From Cellulomonas sp. Leaf395 (GTDB lineage: Bacteria; Actinomycetota; Actinomycetes; Actinomycetales; Cellulomonadaceae): DNA of 64,000 nt. Location of the stretch: positions 215,566 to 279,565 of the forward strand of contig NZ_LMQI01000005.1 of NCBI RefSeq assembly GCF_001424125.1, in the 5' to 3' direction. The translations under genes were made by a program, and so were the position numbers. Positions 55,070 to 64,000 of this stretch are shown piece by piece (position 1 is the first letter of the stretch; every line of letters starts with the position of its first letter). The notes beneath the pieces were generated by a model. The model saw only the letters and a program-made list of their open reading frames with translations, was not told where the DNA came from and made no database searches.

Positions 55070-57196
55070 GTGACGACGACCTCCCCGCAGTCCGGTTACA
55101 CCGCCCGGCACCTGTCGGTGCTGGAGGGGCTCGAGGCGGTGCGCAAGCGCCCCGGGATGTATATCGGGACCACCGACAGCCGTGGCCTGATGCACTGCCT
55201 GTGGGAGATCATCGACAACTCGGTGGACGAGGCTCTGGGTGGCCACGGGGACCGGATCGAGATCGTGCTGCACGCAGACTCGTCGGTGGAGGTGCGTGAC
55301 AACGCCCGCGGCATCCCGGTGGACATCGAGCCGAAGACGGGTCTGACCGGGGTCGAGGTGGTGTTCACCAAGCTGCACGCCGGTGGCAAGTTCGGTGGCG
55401 GGTCCTACGGGGCCTCGGGTGGTCTGCACGGCGTCGGCGCGTCGGTCGTCAACGCCCTGTCGGCGCGCCTCGACGTCGAGGTCGACCGGGGCGGTCGTAC
55501 CCATCGGATGACCTTCCACCGCGGCGAGCCCGGCATCTTCGACGACCGTGGCGGCATCAGTCCGGACAACCCGTTCGAGCCGTTCGTGTCCGGGTCCGAG
55601 CTCGAGGTATGCGGCAAGGTCGCCCGCGCGCGGACCGGGACGCGCGTGCGGTACTGGGCGGACCCGCAGATCTTCCCCAAGACGGCCGTCTTCGCGTACG
55701 ACGAGCTGGTCACCCGCGCGCGGCAGACCAGCTTCCTCGTGCCGGGCCTGACCCTGACGGTGCGCGACGAGCGCGGCATCGCGGGCACGCCCGGTGCCGA
55801 CGGCCCGCACGAGGAGACGTTCCTGCACAGCGGGGGCGTCGTCGACTTCGTGGACCACCTGGCACCCGACACCGCGGTCACCGACACGTGGCACCTGACC
55901 GGGTCGGGCACGTTCACCGAGACGGTCCCGGTCCTCGACGACCGCGGGCACATGACGGCGCAGGAGGTGTCCCGGACCTGCGAGGTCGACATCGCCATGC
56001 GGTGGGGGACCGGCTACGAGACCGAGGTCCGCAGCTTCGTCAACATCATCTCGACGCCGAAGGGCGGCACCCACCTGGCCGGGTTCGAGGCCGGGTTGCT
56101 GCGCACCATGCGCAAGGCGGTCGACGCGAACGCCCGGCGGCTCAAGATCTCGGCGAGGGACACCTCCGAGCGGATCGAGAAGGAGGACGTGCTCGCCGGG
56201 ATGACCGCGGTCGTGACCGTCCGGCTGGCCGAGCCGCAGTTCGAGGGCCAGACCAAAGAGGTGCTCGGCACCGGACCGGTGCGTGCCATCGTCGCCAAGG
56301 TCCTGGACACCGAGCTCGGCGCGATCTTCGTCTCGCCCAAGCGCGACCACAAGGCGCAGTCGTCGCTGCTGCTGGACAAGGTCGTCGGCGAGATGCGCGC
56401 CCGGTTGTCCGCCCGCAAGCAGAAGGAGATCTCCCGGCGCAAGAACGCGCTCGAGACCTCGTCGCTGCCGGCCAAGCTGGCTGACTGCCGCAGCGACGAC
56501 GTCGAGCGCAGCGAGCTCTTCATCGTCGAGGGTGACAGCGCTCTGGGCACCGCCAAGCTGGCGCGCAGCTCGGACTTCCAGGCGCTGCTCCCCATCCGCG
56601 GCAAGATCCTCAACGTCCAGAAGGCGTCCGTCACGGACATGCTCAAGAACGCGGAGTGTGCGGCGATCATCCAGGTGGTCGGCGCCGGGTCGGGTCGCTC
56701 GTTCGACCTGGAGGCCGCGCGCTACGGGAAGATCGTCCTGATGACCGACGCCGACGTCGACGGCGCCCACATCCGCACCCTGCTGCTCACGCTGCTGTTC
56801 CGATACATGCGACCGCTGGTCGAGGCCGGACGCGTCTACGCCGCCGTCCCGCCGCTGCACCGCGTCGAGGTCATCGGTGGTGGTGGGCGCAAGAACGAGT
56901 ACGTCTACACCTACTCCGAGGCCGAGCTCGTGGCGACCCTCAAGAAGCTGGACCGGGCCGGCAAGCGGTACAAGGACGACATCCAGCGGTACAAGGGACT
57001 CGGGGAGATGGACGCGGACCAGCTGGCGGAGACGACGATGGACCCACGGCACCGCACGCTGCGCCGGGTCACCGTCGAGGGTGCGCAGCGGGCGGAGGAG
57101 ATCTTCGAGCTGCTCATGGGCTCCGACGTCGCACCGCGCAAGGACTTCATCGTCGCCGGCGCCGACGGCCTGGACCGCAGCCGTATCGACGCCTGA
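55070..57196 (+). CDS. parE: DNA topoisomerase IV subunit B
   Basis: This 708-residue ATPase subunit drives strand passage in decatenation. It has the GHKL blocks EIIDNSVDEALGG, DNARGIPVD and GGLHGVGASVVNALS, then the TOPRIM motifs VEGDSALGTAK, LPIRGKILNVQK and MTDADVDGAH. Assignment to topoisomerase IV rather than gyrase rests on its place next to rpoD, with a parC-like gene nearby; true gyrBA usually lies at the origin. GTG 55070 follows TACCAT. Confidence 0.92.
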   Translation: MTTTSPQSGYTARHLSVLEGLEAVRKRPGMYIGTTDSRGLMHCLWEIIDNSVDEALGGHGDRIEIVLHADSSVEVRDNARGIPVDIEPKTGLTGVEVVFTKLHAGGKFGGGSYGASGGLHGVGASVVNALSARLDVEVDRGGRTHRMTFHRGEPGIFDDRGGISPDNPFEPFVSGSELEVCGKVARARTGTRVRYWADPQIFPKTAVFAYDELVTRARQTSFLVPGLTLTVRDERGIAGTPGADGPHEETFLHSGGVVDFVDHLAPDTAVTDTWHLTGSGTFTETVPVLDDRGHMTAQEVSRTCEVDIAMRWGTGYETEVRSFVNIISTPKGGTHLAGFEAGLLRTMRKAVDANARRLKISARDTSERIEKEDVLAGMTAVVTVRLAEPQFEGQTKEVLGTGPVRAIVAKVLDTELGAIFVSPKRDHKAQSSLLLDKVVGEMRARLSARKQKEISRRKNALETSSLPAKLADCRSDDVERSELFIVEGDSALGTAKLARSSDFQALLPIRGKILNVQKASVTDMLKNAECAAIIQVVGAGSGRSFDLEAARYGKIVLMTDADVDGAHIRTLLLTLLFRYMRPLVEAGRVYAAVPPLHRVEVIGGGGRKNEYVYTYSEAELVATLKKLDRAGKRYKDDIQRYKGLGEMDADQLAETTMDPRHRTLRRVTVEGAQRAEEIFELLMGSDVAPRKDFIVAGADGLDRSRIDA

Positions 57197-57242
57197 GCCA
57201 TTTCGGTTGCCGTCACGAGGACCGACCGGCGATCGTAGTCCG

Positions 57243-58274
57243 GTGACCACCGCCGACCTCGCACCCCTCGCCGAACGCGTCGCCGCCCCGGCGGACGTGC
57301 GTGTGCCGGCCGACATCGACGGACTGACGTGGCGCCCGCTCACCCGCAACGACGTCCCGGCCCTCACTCGGCTGCTCAACGCGGTCGAGGAGGCCGACTC
57401 CACGCCCTACCGGACCTCGGCGGAGGAGGTCGACGAAGAGTTCGACGGTGACTGGAAGGACCACGCGCGGGACACGCTCGCCGGCATCGACGCCGACGGC
57501 GTCATCCGCGCGTACGCGCGGGTCAACCAGCCTCCGGGGGATGCGCGGGTGGTCCGTGCGTTCCTCGACGGTGCCGTCGACCCGCTGTGGCGGGGTCGAG
57601 GGATCGGCCGGCAGGTGCTCGCGTGGGAGCAGGCGCGTGGGCGGCAGCTCCTCGCGGCGTCGGGCAAGGAGCTCCCGGCCAGGCTGGCGTCGTTCACGGA
57701 CGACGGCGCCGAGGCCACGGTCCGGCTGCTCCGCGCGAGCGGCTTCACGCCGGCCCGGTTCTACGCCGAGATGCGGCGGCCGCTCGACGTCGAGCTCCCC
57801 GCGATCGAGGTCCCCGACGGGCTGAGCATCGTGCCGTGGAGCGCGGAGCTGGACGAGCAGGTGCGGCTCGCGCACAACGAGGCGTTCGCCGACCACTGGG
57901 GGAGCGAGCCACGCACGGTCGAGGAGTGGAGCCAGGGGCGCAGCATGTTCGCCCCCCGGTGGAGTTTCGTGGCGGTGGACGACGGGACCGGCGAGGTCGC
58001 CGGGTATCTCCTGTCGGGAAGGTACGAGCACGACTGGCCGGTCATCGGCTACAAGGCCGGCTACACCGACCTGCTCGGCGTGCGGCGAGCGTGGCGCGGG
58101 CGGCGGCTGGCTCGGGCGCTGCTCGCCACGGTGATGGCCGCGTACCAGGCGGACGGGATGGACTTCGCCGAGCTGGGCGTCGACACGGCGAACCAGACCG
58201 GCGCCCACCGGCTCTACGAGGGGCTCGGGTACGCGGTCTTCCACAGCTCCACGCTGTTCTCGATCGAGCTGTGA
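57243..58274 (+). CDS. GNAT family N-acetyltransferase with two tandem domains
   Basis: This 343-residue protein carries two GNAT folds. Each has an acetyl-CoA loop: DPLWRGRGIGRQVLAWEQ near residue 115 and RRAWRGRRLARALLATVM near 280. VDTANQTGAHRLYEGLGY at the end is the usual GNAT C-terminal strand-helix. Tandem GNATs include mycothiol synthase (MshD), but the substrate here is not evident. GTG 57243 is the first start after parE. Confidence 0.85.
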   Translation: MTTADLAPLAERVAAPADVRVPADIDGLTWRPLTRNDVPALTRLLNAVEEADSTPYRTSAEEVDEEFDGDWKDHARDTLAGIDADGVIRAYARVNQPPGDARVVRAFLDGAVDPLWRGRGIGRQVLAWEQARGRQLLAASGKELPARLASFTDDGAEATVRLLRASGFTPARFYAEMRRPLDVELPAIEVPDGLSIVPWSAELDEQVRLAHNEAFADHWGSEPRTVEEWSQGRSMFAPRWSFVAVDDGTGEVAGYLLSGRYEHDWPVIGYKAGYTDLLGVRRAWRGRRLARALLATVMAAYQADGMDFAELGVDTANQTGAHRLYEGLGYAVFHSSTLFSIEL

Positions 58275-58393
58275 GCCGCACGAGCGAACGTCCTCCACGC
58301 CCTCGCGTCGCGGGTTAGCATCGGCGCGGCGGGACGACGAGGTCCGGCCATCACTGTCGCCGGACGAGGACGTCCGCCGTCGAGGAGGTCGTC

Positions 58394-59140
58394 GTGGGAC
58401 GCTCGCTGTCCATGGCCGCGCGGGTGTGGGTCGCGGTCGCCGTCATGCTGGTGCTCGTGCACCTGGTCGCGCAGCTCGCCGGGGCTGAAGGGCTCGCCCG
58501 CGTCAGCCAGTGGACACTCATGCCGGCGCTCGCCGCCGTCGTCGTGACCGCGACGCGCTGGCCGCGTGGTCACGTCGTGACGTGGACGCTCGTCGCCCTC
58601 GGCTTCTCGTGGCTCGGCGACCTCGTCCCGTCGCTCGTCGGCGAGGACGCGTCCTTCCTCATCATGGTCGGGTTCTTCCTGCTCGCGCAGGTGGCGTACG
58701 TCGTGGCGTTCGCGCCCCTCGTCCGACGCTCCGTCGTGCACACCCGCCCGGTCCTCCTGCTGCCGTACGCGGCCGTGCTCGCCGCGCTCGTCGGTCTGTG
58801 CGCACCGGGAGCGGACGCCCTGCTCGTGCCGGTCGCGATCTACGGCGGCGTCCTGGTCGCGATGGCGGTGCTCGCGACAGGTCTGGGCCGCCTCGCGACG
58901 GTCGGAGGGGCCGTCTTCGTGGTCAGCGACGGCCTGATCGCGCTCGAGGCGTTCGTGCCGGGGTGGGACCTGGCCGGGCAGGGCTTCTGGGTGATGCTCA
59001 CGTACACCGTCGGCCAAGGGCTCCTTGCCGCCGCGGTGATCGGGCGCAACGTCGCCGAGCGTCGGGCGCCCGAGCCGAGGCCGGTCCGCACCTACGCCCA
59101 GCGACCCCCGGTGCCGGACAACGTGGTCGCACTCGTCTGA
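58394..59140 (+). CDS. lysoplasmalogenase family (YhhN/TMEM86) membrane protein
   Basis: This 248-residue protein has seven or eight membrane helices and the family's conserved polar residues in FSWLGDLVPSL, FLLAQVAYVVAF, VVSDGLIALEAF and the final YTVGQGLLAAAVI. YhhN proteins hydrolyse lysoplasmalogens in animals; the bacterial role is less clear. GTG 58394 has GAGGAGG upstream. It is convergent with parC, with stops 3 nt apart. Confidence 0.82.
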   Translation: MGRSLSMAARVWVAVAVMLVLVHLVAQLAGAEGLARVSQWTLMPALAAVVVTATRWPRGHVVTWTLVALGFSWLGDLVPSLVGEDASFLIMVGFFLLAQVAYVVAFAPLVRRSVVHTRPVLLLPYAAVLAALVGLCAPGADALLVPVAIYGGVLVAMAVLATGLGRLATVGGAVFVVSDGLIALEAFVPGWDLAGQGFWVMLTYTVGQGLLAAAVIGRNVAERRAPEPRPVRTYAQRPPVPDNVVALV

Positions 59141-59143
59141 CGG

Positions 59144-61618
59144 TCAGCCGATGGCGTGCACGGGCGCGGACAGCGGCGTGCCCGACATGTCGCGCCGGGG
59201 GTCGAGCGCGGGCAGCTCGATCGGCTGACCGGCAGAACCCGTCGCCCATGCGGGCGCCGCCCCGACCCACGCGAGCAGGAGCGCGTCCTCGTTGCGCAGG
59301 AACCGGTGCGCCCGGACACCGCCGGTCGCGCGGCCCTTGCCCGGGTACGCCTCGAACGGGGTGACCTTCGCCGAACCGGCCTGCGTGCCCGGGAGCGCGC
59401 CGGACGCACCCGCGACGGTCACGACGACCGCCTCGGCGAGGCCGTCGGCCGGGACCGCGCCGAATGCGACGACCCGTTGGCCGGCCGCGAGCTTGATGCC
59501 TGCCATGCCTCCCGCGGAACGCCCCTGCGGCCGGACGGCCGACGCAGGGAAGTGCAGCAGGGACGCGTCGGAGGACACGATGACCAGCTCGTCGGCGTCG
59601 CGCACCGCGACCGCACCGACCACCTCGTCGCCGTCCCTGAGCGAGATCGCCTCCCACGCGTCCCGGTTCCCCGGGATGTCGCCCGATGCCACGCGCTTGA
59701 CGGTGCCCTGGACGGTGGCGAGCGCGAGCGTCGGCGCGTCGGCCTCGAGAGAGGTCAGGCCCACCACGCGTTCGCGGGGGAGGAGCGTCACCACCTCGCC
59801 GAGCGGCACGCCGCCCGAGAGGGAGGGGGCACCGTCCGTGGGTGGCAGTCCGGGCAGGTCGAGTACGGAGACGCGCACGATGCGGCCCTGCGACGTCACG
59901 ACGCCGACCTCGGCTCGCGCGGTGGCCGGGATCGACGCCGCGACGACGTCGTGCTTGGCCCGCCGGGCGCCGTCGGTGCGCGCCGGCAGGTCCTCCGACG
60001 CCGTGCGCGCCAGGAGCCCGGTGCCGGACAGCAGCACCCAGCAGGGGGTGTCGGCGATCTCAAGCGGTGCCGTCGCACCGCGAGCCGCAGGGGCGCCGGT
60101 GATCGAGGTGCCGCCGGCCGACTCGAGCAGGATCGTGCGGCGCGGGGTGCCGTACGTGGCGGCGACCTCGGCCATCTCGTCCGAGACCAGCCCTCGCAGC
60201 CTGGCCTCGTCGGCGAGGATCGCCTGCAGCTCGGCGATCTCCTCGACGAGCTGCTGCTGCTCCTTCTCCAGCTCGATCCGGGAGAACCGGGTGAGGCGGC
60301 GCAGCCGCAGCTCCAGGATGTACTCCGCCTGGGGCTCGGACAGGTCGAAGACGCTGCGCAGCCGGGCTCGGGCGGTGTCGGCGTCGTCGGACGTGCGGAT
60401 CACCTGGATGACCTCGTCGATGTCGAGGATCGCGACGAGCAGGCCTTCGACCAGGTGCAGGCGTTCCAGCCGCTTCGCGAGCCGGTGCTGCGAGCGTCGG
60501 CGCACCACGACGAGGCGGTGCTCGACCCACACGACCAGCAGCTCGCGCAGCCCGAGCGTGCGCGGCTGGCCGTCGACGAGGGCGACGTTGTTGATCGAGA
60601 ACGAGTCCTCGAGCGGGGTGTAGCGGTAGAGCTGCTCGAGGACGGCCTCCGGGACGAAGCCCGTCTTGATCTCGATGACCAGGCGTAGGCCGTGCTGCCG
60701 GTCGGTCAGGTCGACGGCGTCGGAGATGCCCGAGAGCTTCTTGCTCTGCACGCCCTCCTTGATCTTCTCGATGACCTTCTCCGGGCCCACCGTGTACGGC
60801 AGCTCGGTGATGACGATGCCCTTGCGCTTGGGCGTGACGTTCTCGATCCGGGCCGTCGCGCGCGTGCGGAACGCGCCGCGACCGGTGCGGTAGGCGTCGC
60901 GGACCCCGTCGAGGCCGACGATCTTGCCGCCCGAGGGCAGGTCGGGGCCGGGGACGAAGCGCAGCAGGTCCTCGAGCGTGGCGTCGGGGTGCAGGACGAG
61001 GTGGCGGGCCGCGGCCACCACCTCGACGAGGTTGTGCGGCGCCATGTTGGTGGCCATGCCGACCGCGATGCCAGACGCCCCGTTGACCAGCAGGTTCGGG
61101 ATCGCGGCGGGGAGCACCTCGGGCTGCGTGAGCTTGTTGTCGTAGTTGGGCACGAAGTCGACGACGTCCTCGTCGAGCCCTGTCGTCATCGCGAGCGCCG
61201 CCGGCGCCATGCGCGCCTCGGTGTACCGCGGAGCGGCGGGGCCGTCGTCGAGCGAGCCGAAGTTCCCGTGGCCGTCGACCAGAGGAAGGCGCAGCGAGAA
61301 GGGCTGGGCCAGGCGCACCATCGCGTCGTAGATCGCCGCGTCGCCGTGCGGGTGCAGCTTGCCCATGACCTCGCCGACGACGCGCGCCGACTTCACGTAC
61401 GGACGGTCCTGGCGCAGGCCCATGTCCGACATCTGGTAGAGGATCCGGCGCTGCACCGGCTTGAGCCCGTCGCGGGCGTCGGGCAGGGCTCGCGAGTAGA
61501 TGACGGAGTAGGCGTACTCGAGGAACGAGCCCTCCATCTCGGTCGCGACGTCGATGTCGACGATGCGCTCGACGAGGTCCTCGGGCGGGAGGTCAGGGGT
61601 CGCGGGGCGACGCGCCAT
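59144..61618 (-). CDS. parC: DNA topoisomerase IV subunit A
   Basis: This 824-residue subunit cleaves and rejoins DNA. The catalytic tyrosine is Tyr132 (APRYTEARM), and the quinolone-resistance region [20 protein letters not shown] lies at about 86-105. The C-terminal half forms a six-bladed beta-pinwheel. I do not see a canonical GyrA-box, which supports topoisomerase IV. GAGGAG lies 8 nt before ATG 61618. parE is two genes away in the opposite direction rather than in an operon. Confidence 0.92.
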   Translation of the reverse strand: MARRPATPDLPPEDLVERIVDIDVATEMEGSFLEYAYSVIYSRALPDARDGLKPVQRRILYQMSDMGLRQDRPYVKSARVVGEVMGKLHPHGDAAIYDAMVRLAQPFSLRLPLVDGHGNFGSLDDGPAAPRYTEARMAPAALAMTTGLDEDVVDFVPNYDNKLTQPEVLPAAIPNLLVNGASGIAVGMATNMAPHNLVEVVAAARHLVLHPDATLEDLLRFVPGPDLPSGGKIVGLDGVRDAYRTGRGAFRTRATARIENVTPKRKGIVITELPYTVGPEKVIEKIKEGVQSKKLSGISDAVDLTDRQHGLRLVIEIKTGFVPEAVLEQLYRYTPLEDSFSINNVALVDGQPRTLGLRELLVVWVEHRLVVVRRRSQHRLAKRLERLHLVEGLLVAILDIDEVIQVIRTSDDADTARARLRSVFDLSEPQAEYILELRLRRLTRFSRIELEKEQQQLVEEIAELQAILADEARLRGLVSDEMAEVAATYGTPRRTILLESAGGTSITGAPAARGATAPLEIADTPCWVLLSGTGLLARTASEDLPARTDGARRAKHDVVAASIPATARAEVGVVTSQGRIVRVSVLDLPGLPPTDGAPSLSGGVPLGEVVTLLPRERVVGLTSLEADAPTLALATVQGTVKRVASGDIPGNRDAWEAISLRDGDEVVGAVAVRDADELVIVSSDASLLHFPASAVRPQGRSAGGMAGIKLAAGQRVVAFGAVPADGLAEAVVVTVAGASGALPGTQAGSAKVTPFEAYPGKGRATGGVRAHRFLRNEDALLLAWVGAAPAWATGSAGQPIELPALDPRRDMSGTPLSAPVHAIG

Positions 61619-61730
61619 GGTGCTTGCTCCTCGGGGGCCGGTCTGCTGTGCGCCGACCATTGTGGACCGTCTGTGACCTTTGACGGGCGCGGCGCGCTGG
61701 CTCGTGGTCCCAGTGGGCGGCTGCCCGCAC

Positions 61731-61736
61731 TAGCGT
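61731..61736 (+). promoter_or_regulatory. leaderless-type -10 hexamer for the GNAT/ACS fusion gene
   Basis: TAGCGT, 7 nt before ATG 61744. Confidence 0.55.
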
Positions 61737-61743
61737 GACGCTC

Positions 61744-64000
61744 ATGGCAGACGTCACGGCTGACGACCACGCCCGACCGGGTCCCGCGTACCCGGCCGCG
61801 TGGGAGGCCGACGTCGTGCTGCACGACGGCTCGACCACGCACGTCCGACCACTGCGCCCGGACGACGCCGACGCCCTCCAGGCGTTCCACGTCGGGCAGT
61901 CGGAGCGATCGACCTACCTGCGGTTCTTCGCCCCGCTGGAGCGGCTGTCCGAGCGGGACCTCGAGCGGCTGGTCACCGTCGACCACGTGGACCGCGTCGC
62001 GCTGGCGGCCGTGTCCAGCGCCACCGATCCCGACGACGTCGACCAGATCATCGGCGTCGCCCGGTACGACCGCATCGGCACCGACGAGGCCGAGGTCGCC
62101 TTCAACATCGCGGACGCCCACCAGGGGCGCGGCCTCGGGTCCGTGCTGCTCGAGCATCTCGCCGCGGCTGCCCGGGAGCGGGGCGTGCGGCGGTTCGTCG
62201 CGGAGGTCCTGCCGCAGAACGGCCGCATGATCGCCGTCTTCAAGCAGGCCGGGTACGAGGTCCGGCAGCGCACCGAGGACGGCGTCGTGGCCGTCGGCTT
62301 CGACATCGACCCCACCGACCGGTCTCTGGCCGTGATGGCGGACCGCGAGCACCGCGCGGAGGCCCTGTCGATGCGCGGCGTGCTGCACGCGTCGTCCGTG
62401 GTCGTCGTCGGGCCGGGGACGCACGAGGGCGAGACGCTCGCCGGCCGGCTGGCCGCGCGCGTGCTGGCGGACCTGCTCGTCGGGGACCCGTCCGTGGTCG
62501 TGCATGCGGTCGGGGTCCCGGGCGACCAGGCCGTGCAGGTGCACGCGCGGCTGGCGGACGTGCCCGGACCGGTCGAGCTCGCTGTCGTGGCCGTTGCCGC
62601 CGACGCCGCGACCGACGTCGCCCGAGAGCTCGCGCGCCTCCACGTGCGCGGGATCGTCCTGCTGACCTCGGGCTTCGCCGAACAAGGCCCCGACGGCCTG
62701 GACCGACAGCGCGCGGTGCTGCGTGCGGCGCACGGGGCCGGGATGCGGGTGGTCGGCCCCAGCTCGTTCGGGATCATCTCGACGCGGGAGGGCGGCCTGC
62801 AGCTGAACGCGTCCCTGGCGCAGTCCCCGCCGGCGCCGGGACGGATCGGTCTCTTCTGCCAGTCCGCCCCGCTGTCCGTCGCGCTGCTCGCGGCGGTCCG
62901 GCGCCGGGGCATAGGCGTCTCGCAGTTCGTGTCCGCCGGGCATCGCGCCGACGTGTCCGGCAACGACCTGATGCAGTTCTGGGCCGACGACGACCGCACG
63001 GACGTCGTCGGTCTGTACCTCGAGTCGCTGGGCAATCCCCGCAAGTTCTCCCGGGTGGCCCGGCGCCTCTCGCTGATCAAGCCCGTGATCGTCGTGACGG
63101 CCGGACGGTCCGGTCAGGTGGTGCCACCGGGACACGCCGTCCGGCCGACGCACGCCCCCCCGCGCACGCTCGCCGAGATGTTGCGCCAGTCGGGCGTGGT
63201 GCGCGTGGAGAACACGCACCAGCTGCTCGACGTCGCGCAGGTGCTCGCGCACCAGCCGCTGCCCGCGGGCCGACGAACCGCGATCCTGGCCAGCTCCGCG
63301 TCCGTGGCGGCCCTCGTCGCCGAGGCGGTCGCGGCCGCCGGGCTCGTGGTCAGCGGGCACGTGCAGCTGCTCGCCGAGGACGCCCCACCGGAGCGGGTCC
63401 GAGCGGCCGTCGACGCGCTCTACGACGATCCCGACAGCGACGTCGTGGTCGTGGTCCGCATCCCGACCGTCGGCGGTCCCGACGCCGTCCTGCAGGACGC
63501 TGTCGCGTCGAGGGCCGCGCGGTCCCGGCGGACGACCGTCGCGTGCATCTACGACCTGCACGGCCTGACCGCGGAGCTGACCGCCCGCGACGACGAGGGC
63601 CGGGAGTGGACCGTCCCCGCGTACAGCACCCCCGAGGACGCGGCGCTGGCGCTCGGGCACGCGGCACGCTACGCACGCTGGCGGGCCGGGGACCGGGGCC
63701 GACCCCTGCACCCCGAGGGCGCCGAGACGCGAGCCGCCCGACGCCTGGTCGCCGGGTGGCTCGCCGCGGAGGCCCCAGGGGACACGGTGCTCGCCCTCGA
63801 CAGCGAGCGCACCGCGCAGCTGCTCGCCACGGTCGGGGTGCGGCCGCTGCCGTCGACCCGCGTGCACGACGCGGACGAGGCCGTGGCGGCCGCGGAGCGG
63901 ATCGGCTGGCCGGTGGCGCTCAAGACGACGGTGTCCGCGCTGCGCCATCGTGCCGACCTCGGCGGGGTGCGCCTGGACGTCGCGGACGAGGCCGAGCTGC
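61744..64000 (+). CDS. GNAT/NDP-forming acyl-CoA synthetase fusion, protein acetyltransferase type (3' end outside window)
   Basis: The frame is open from ATG 61744 to the window edge, giving 752 residues. Residues 20-200 are a GNAT domain (HQGRGLGSVLLEHL as acetyl-CoA loop). A CoA-binding domain follows from about 215. Succinyl-CoA-ligase-like domains carry SAGHRADVSGNDL and VGLYLESLGNP, and an ATP-grasp domain begins near 680 (GWPVALKTT). The SHTG active-site block of the synthetases is altered to PTHAPP. Such fusions (Pat family) acetylate lysines, often of acyl-CoA synthetases. Confidence 0.88.
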   Translation, partial: MADVTADDHARPGPAYPAAWEADVVLHDGSTTHVRPLRPDDADALQAFHVGQSERSTYLRFFAPLERLSERDLERLVTVDHVDRVALAAVSSATDPDDVDQIIGVARYDRIGTDEAEVAFNIADAHQGRGLGSVLLEHLAAAARERGVRRFVAEVLPQNGRMIAVFKQAGYEVRQRTEDGVVAVGFDIDPTDRSLAVMADREHRAEALSMRGVLHASSVVVVGPGTHEGETLAGRLAARVLADLLVGDPSVVVHAVGVPGDQAVQVHARLADVPGPVELAVVAVAADAATDVARELARLHVRGIVLLTSGFAEQGPDGLDRQRAVLRAAHGAGMRVVGPSSFGIISTREGGLQLNASLAQSPPAPGRIGLFCQSAPLSVALLAAVRRRGIGVSQFVSAGHRADVSGNDLMQFWADDDRTDVVGLYLESLGNPRKFSRVARRLSLIKPVIVVTAGRSGQVVPPGHAVRPTHAPPRTLAEMLRQSGVVRVENTHQLLDVAQVLAHQPLPAGRRTAILASSASVAALVAEAVAAAGLVVSGHVQLLAEDAPPERVRAAVDALYDDPDSDVVVVVRIPTVGGPDAVLQDAVASRAARSRRTTVACIYDLHGLTAELTARDDEGREWTVPAYSTPEDAALALGHAARYARWRAGDRGRPLHPEGAETRAARRLVAGWLAAEAPGDTVLALDSERTAQLLATVGVRPLPSTRVHDADEAVAAAERIGWPVALKTTVSALRHRADLGGVRLDVADEAEL

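Noticed and set aside
54698..57403. Long minus-strand reading frame opposite parE, and similar ones at 223-2160, 962-2950 and 61393-63948
   Set aside because: Antisense openness follows from high GC at third positions. The parE and GNAT/ACS frames have full family motifs; the antisense frames have none. Only the short DUF7455 gene at 54698-54907 is real.

Overview
The window is GC-rich actinobacterial chromosome, densely packed with genes on both strands. Its markers point to a Micrococcales (Cellulomonas-like) host: an actinobacterial bc1-aa3 supercomplex with the CtaF subunit and a three-helix Rieske protein, a PASTA-domain kinase, DUF3043/DUF4192/DUF7455 proteins, a primary sigma factor with a long Ala/Lys and acidic N-terminus, and many start codons sitting 6-8 nt behind a TANNNT hexamer, as in leaderless actinobacterial transcripts. 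I see no rRNA, tRNA, CRISPR array, insertion sequence or prophage. Gene order over much of the window resembles, from memory, the Mycobacterium tuberculosis Rv2170-Rv2220 region.

Layout. 1-4 kb: end of an MMPL transporter, a Gfo/Idh/MocA oxidoreductase, a membrane-anchored pseudokinase, a TIGR01777 epimerase. 4-7.3 kb: lpdA-sucB, the E3 and E2 of the 2-oxoacid dehydrogenase complex. 7.3-11.3 kb: a small conserved gene, pepA, two membrane proteins and pyrD. 11.3-16.8 kb: a MocR-type regulator facing a small membrane protein and YczE, then an aldo/keto reductase, a DUF3043 protein and an M20 dipeptidase. 16.8-20.7 kb: nadA leading a tight four-gene operon, then glycerate kinase. 20.8-22.6 kb: ErpA, TusA and a desulfurase-fold protein.

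22.9-31.6 kb: the respiratory cluster, ctaC-ctaD-ctaF facing qcrB-qcrA-qcrC-ctaE, with sodA and a META-domain lipoprotein between them. 31.9-37.7 kb: a receiver-like protein coupled to trpD, a divergent tandem repeat, a stand-alone Lrp ligand-binding domain, a DEDD exonuclease/GIY-YIG protein, a NYN nuclease-like protein and a Cys-rich micro-protein. 37.7-45 kb: acyl-CoA ligase, ROK glucokinase, acyltransferase, PPi-dependent phosphofructokinase coupled to class II DAHP synthase. 45-52.3 kb: PASTA kinase, LysM/transglycosylase, Rv2175c-like DNA-binding protein, polyprenyl synthase, lipoprotein, DUF4192 protein, universal stress protein. 52.5-64 kb: rpoD, two small proteins, parE, a GNAT protein, lysoplasmalogenase, parC, and the start of a GNAT/acyl-CoA-synthetase fusion that runs off the window.

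Most of the window is housekeeping: respiration, the TCA cycle, NAD, pyrimidine and aromatic amino-acid synthesis, Fe-S assembly, chromosome topology and transcription. The most unusual item is the desulfurase-fold protein coupled to TusA at 21.2-22.6 kb. It keeps the sulfur-accepting cysteine loop but has replaced the PLP-binding lysine and several other cofactor contacts. Other points of interest are the widespread leaderless promoters, the MocR/small-membrane-protein/YczE locus, the pseudokinase, the receiver-like protein overlapping trpD, and the tandem repeat after trpD.
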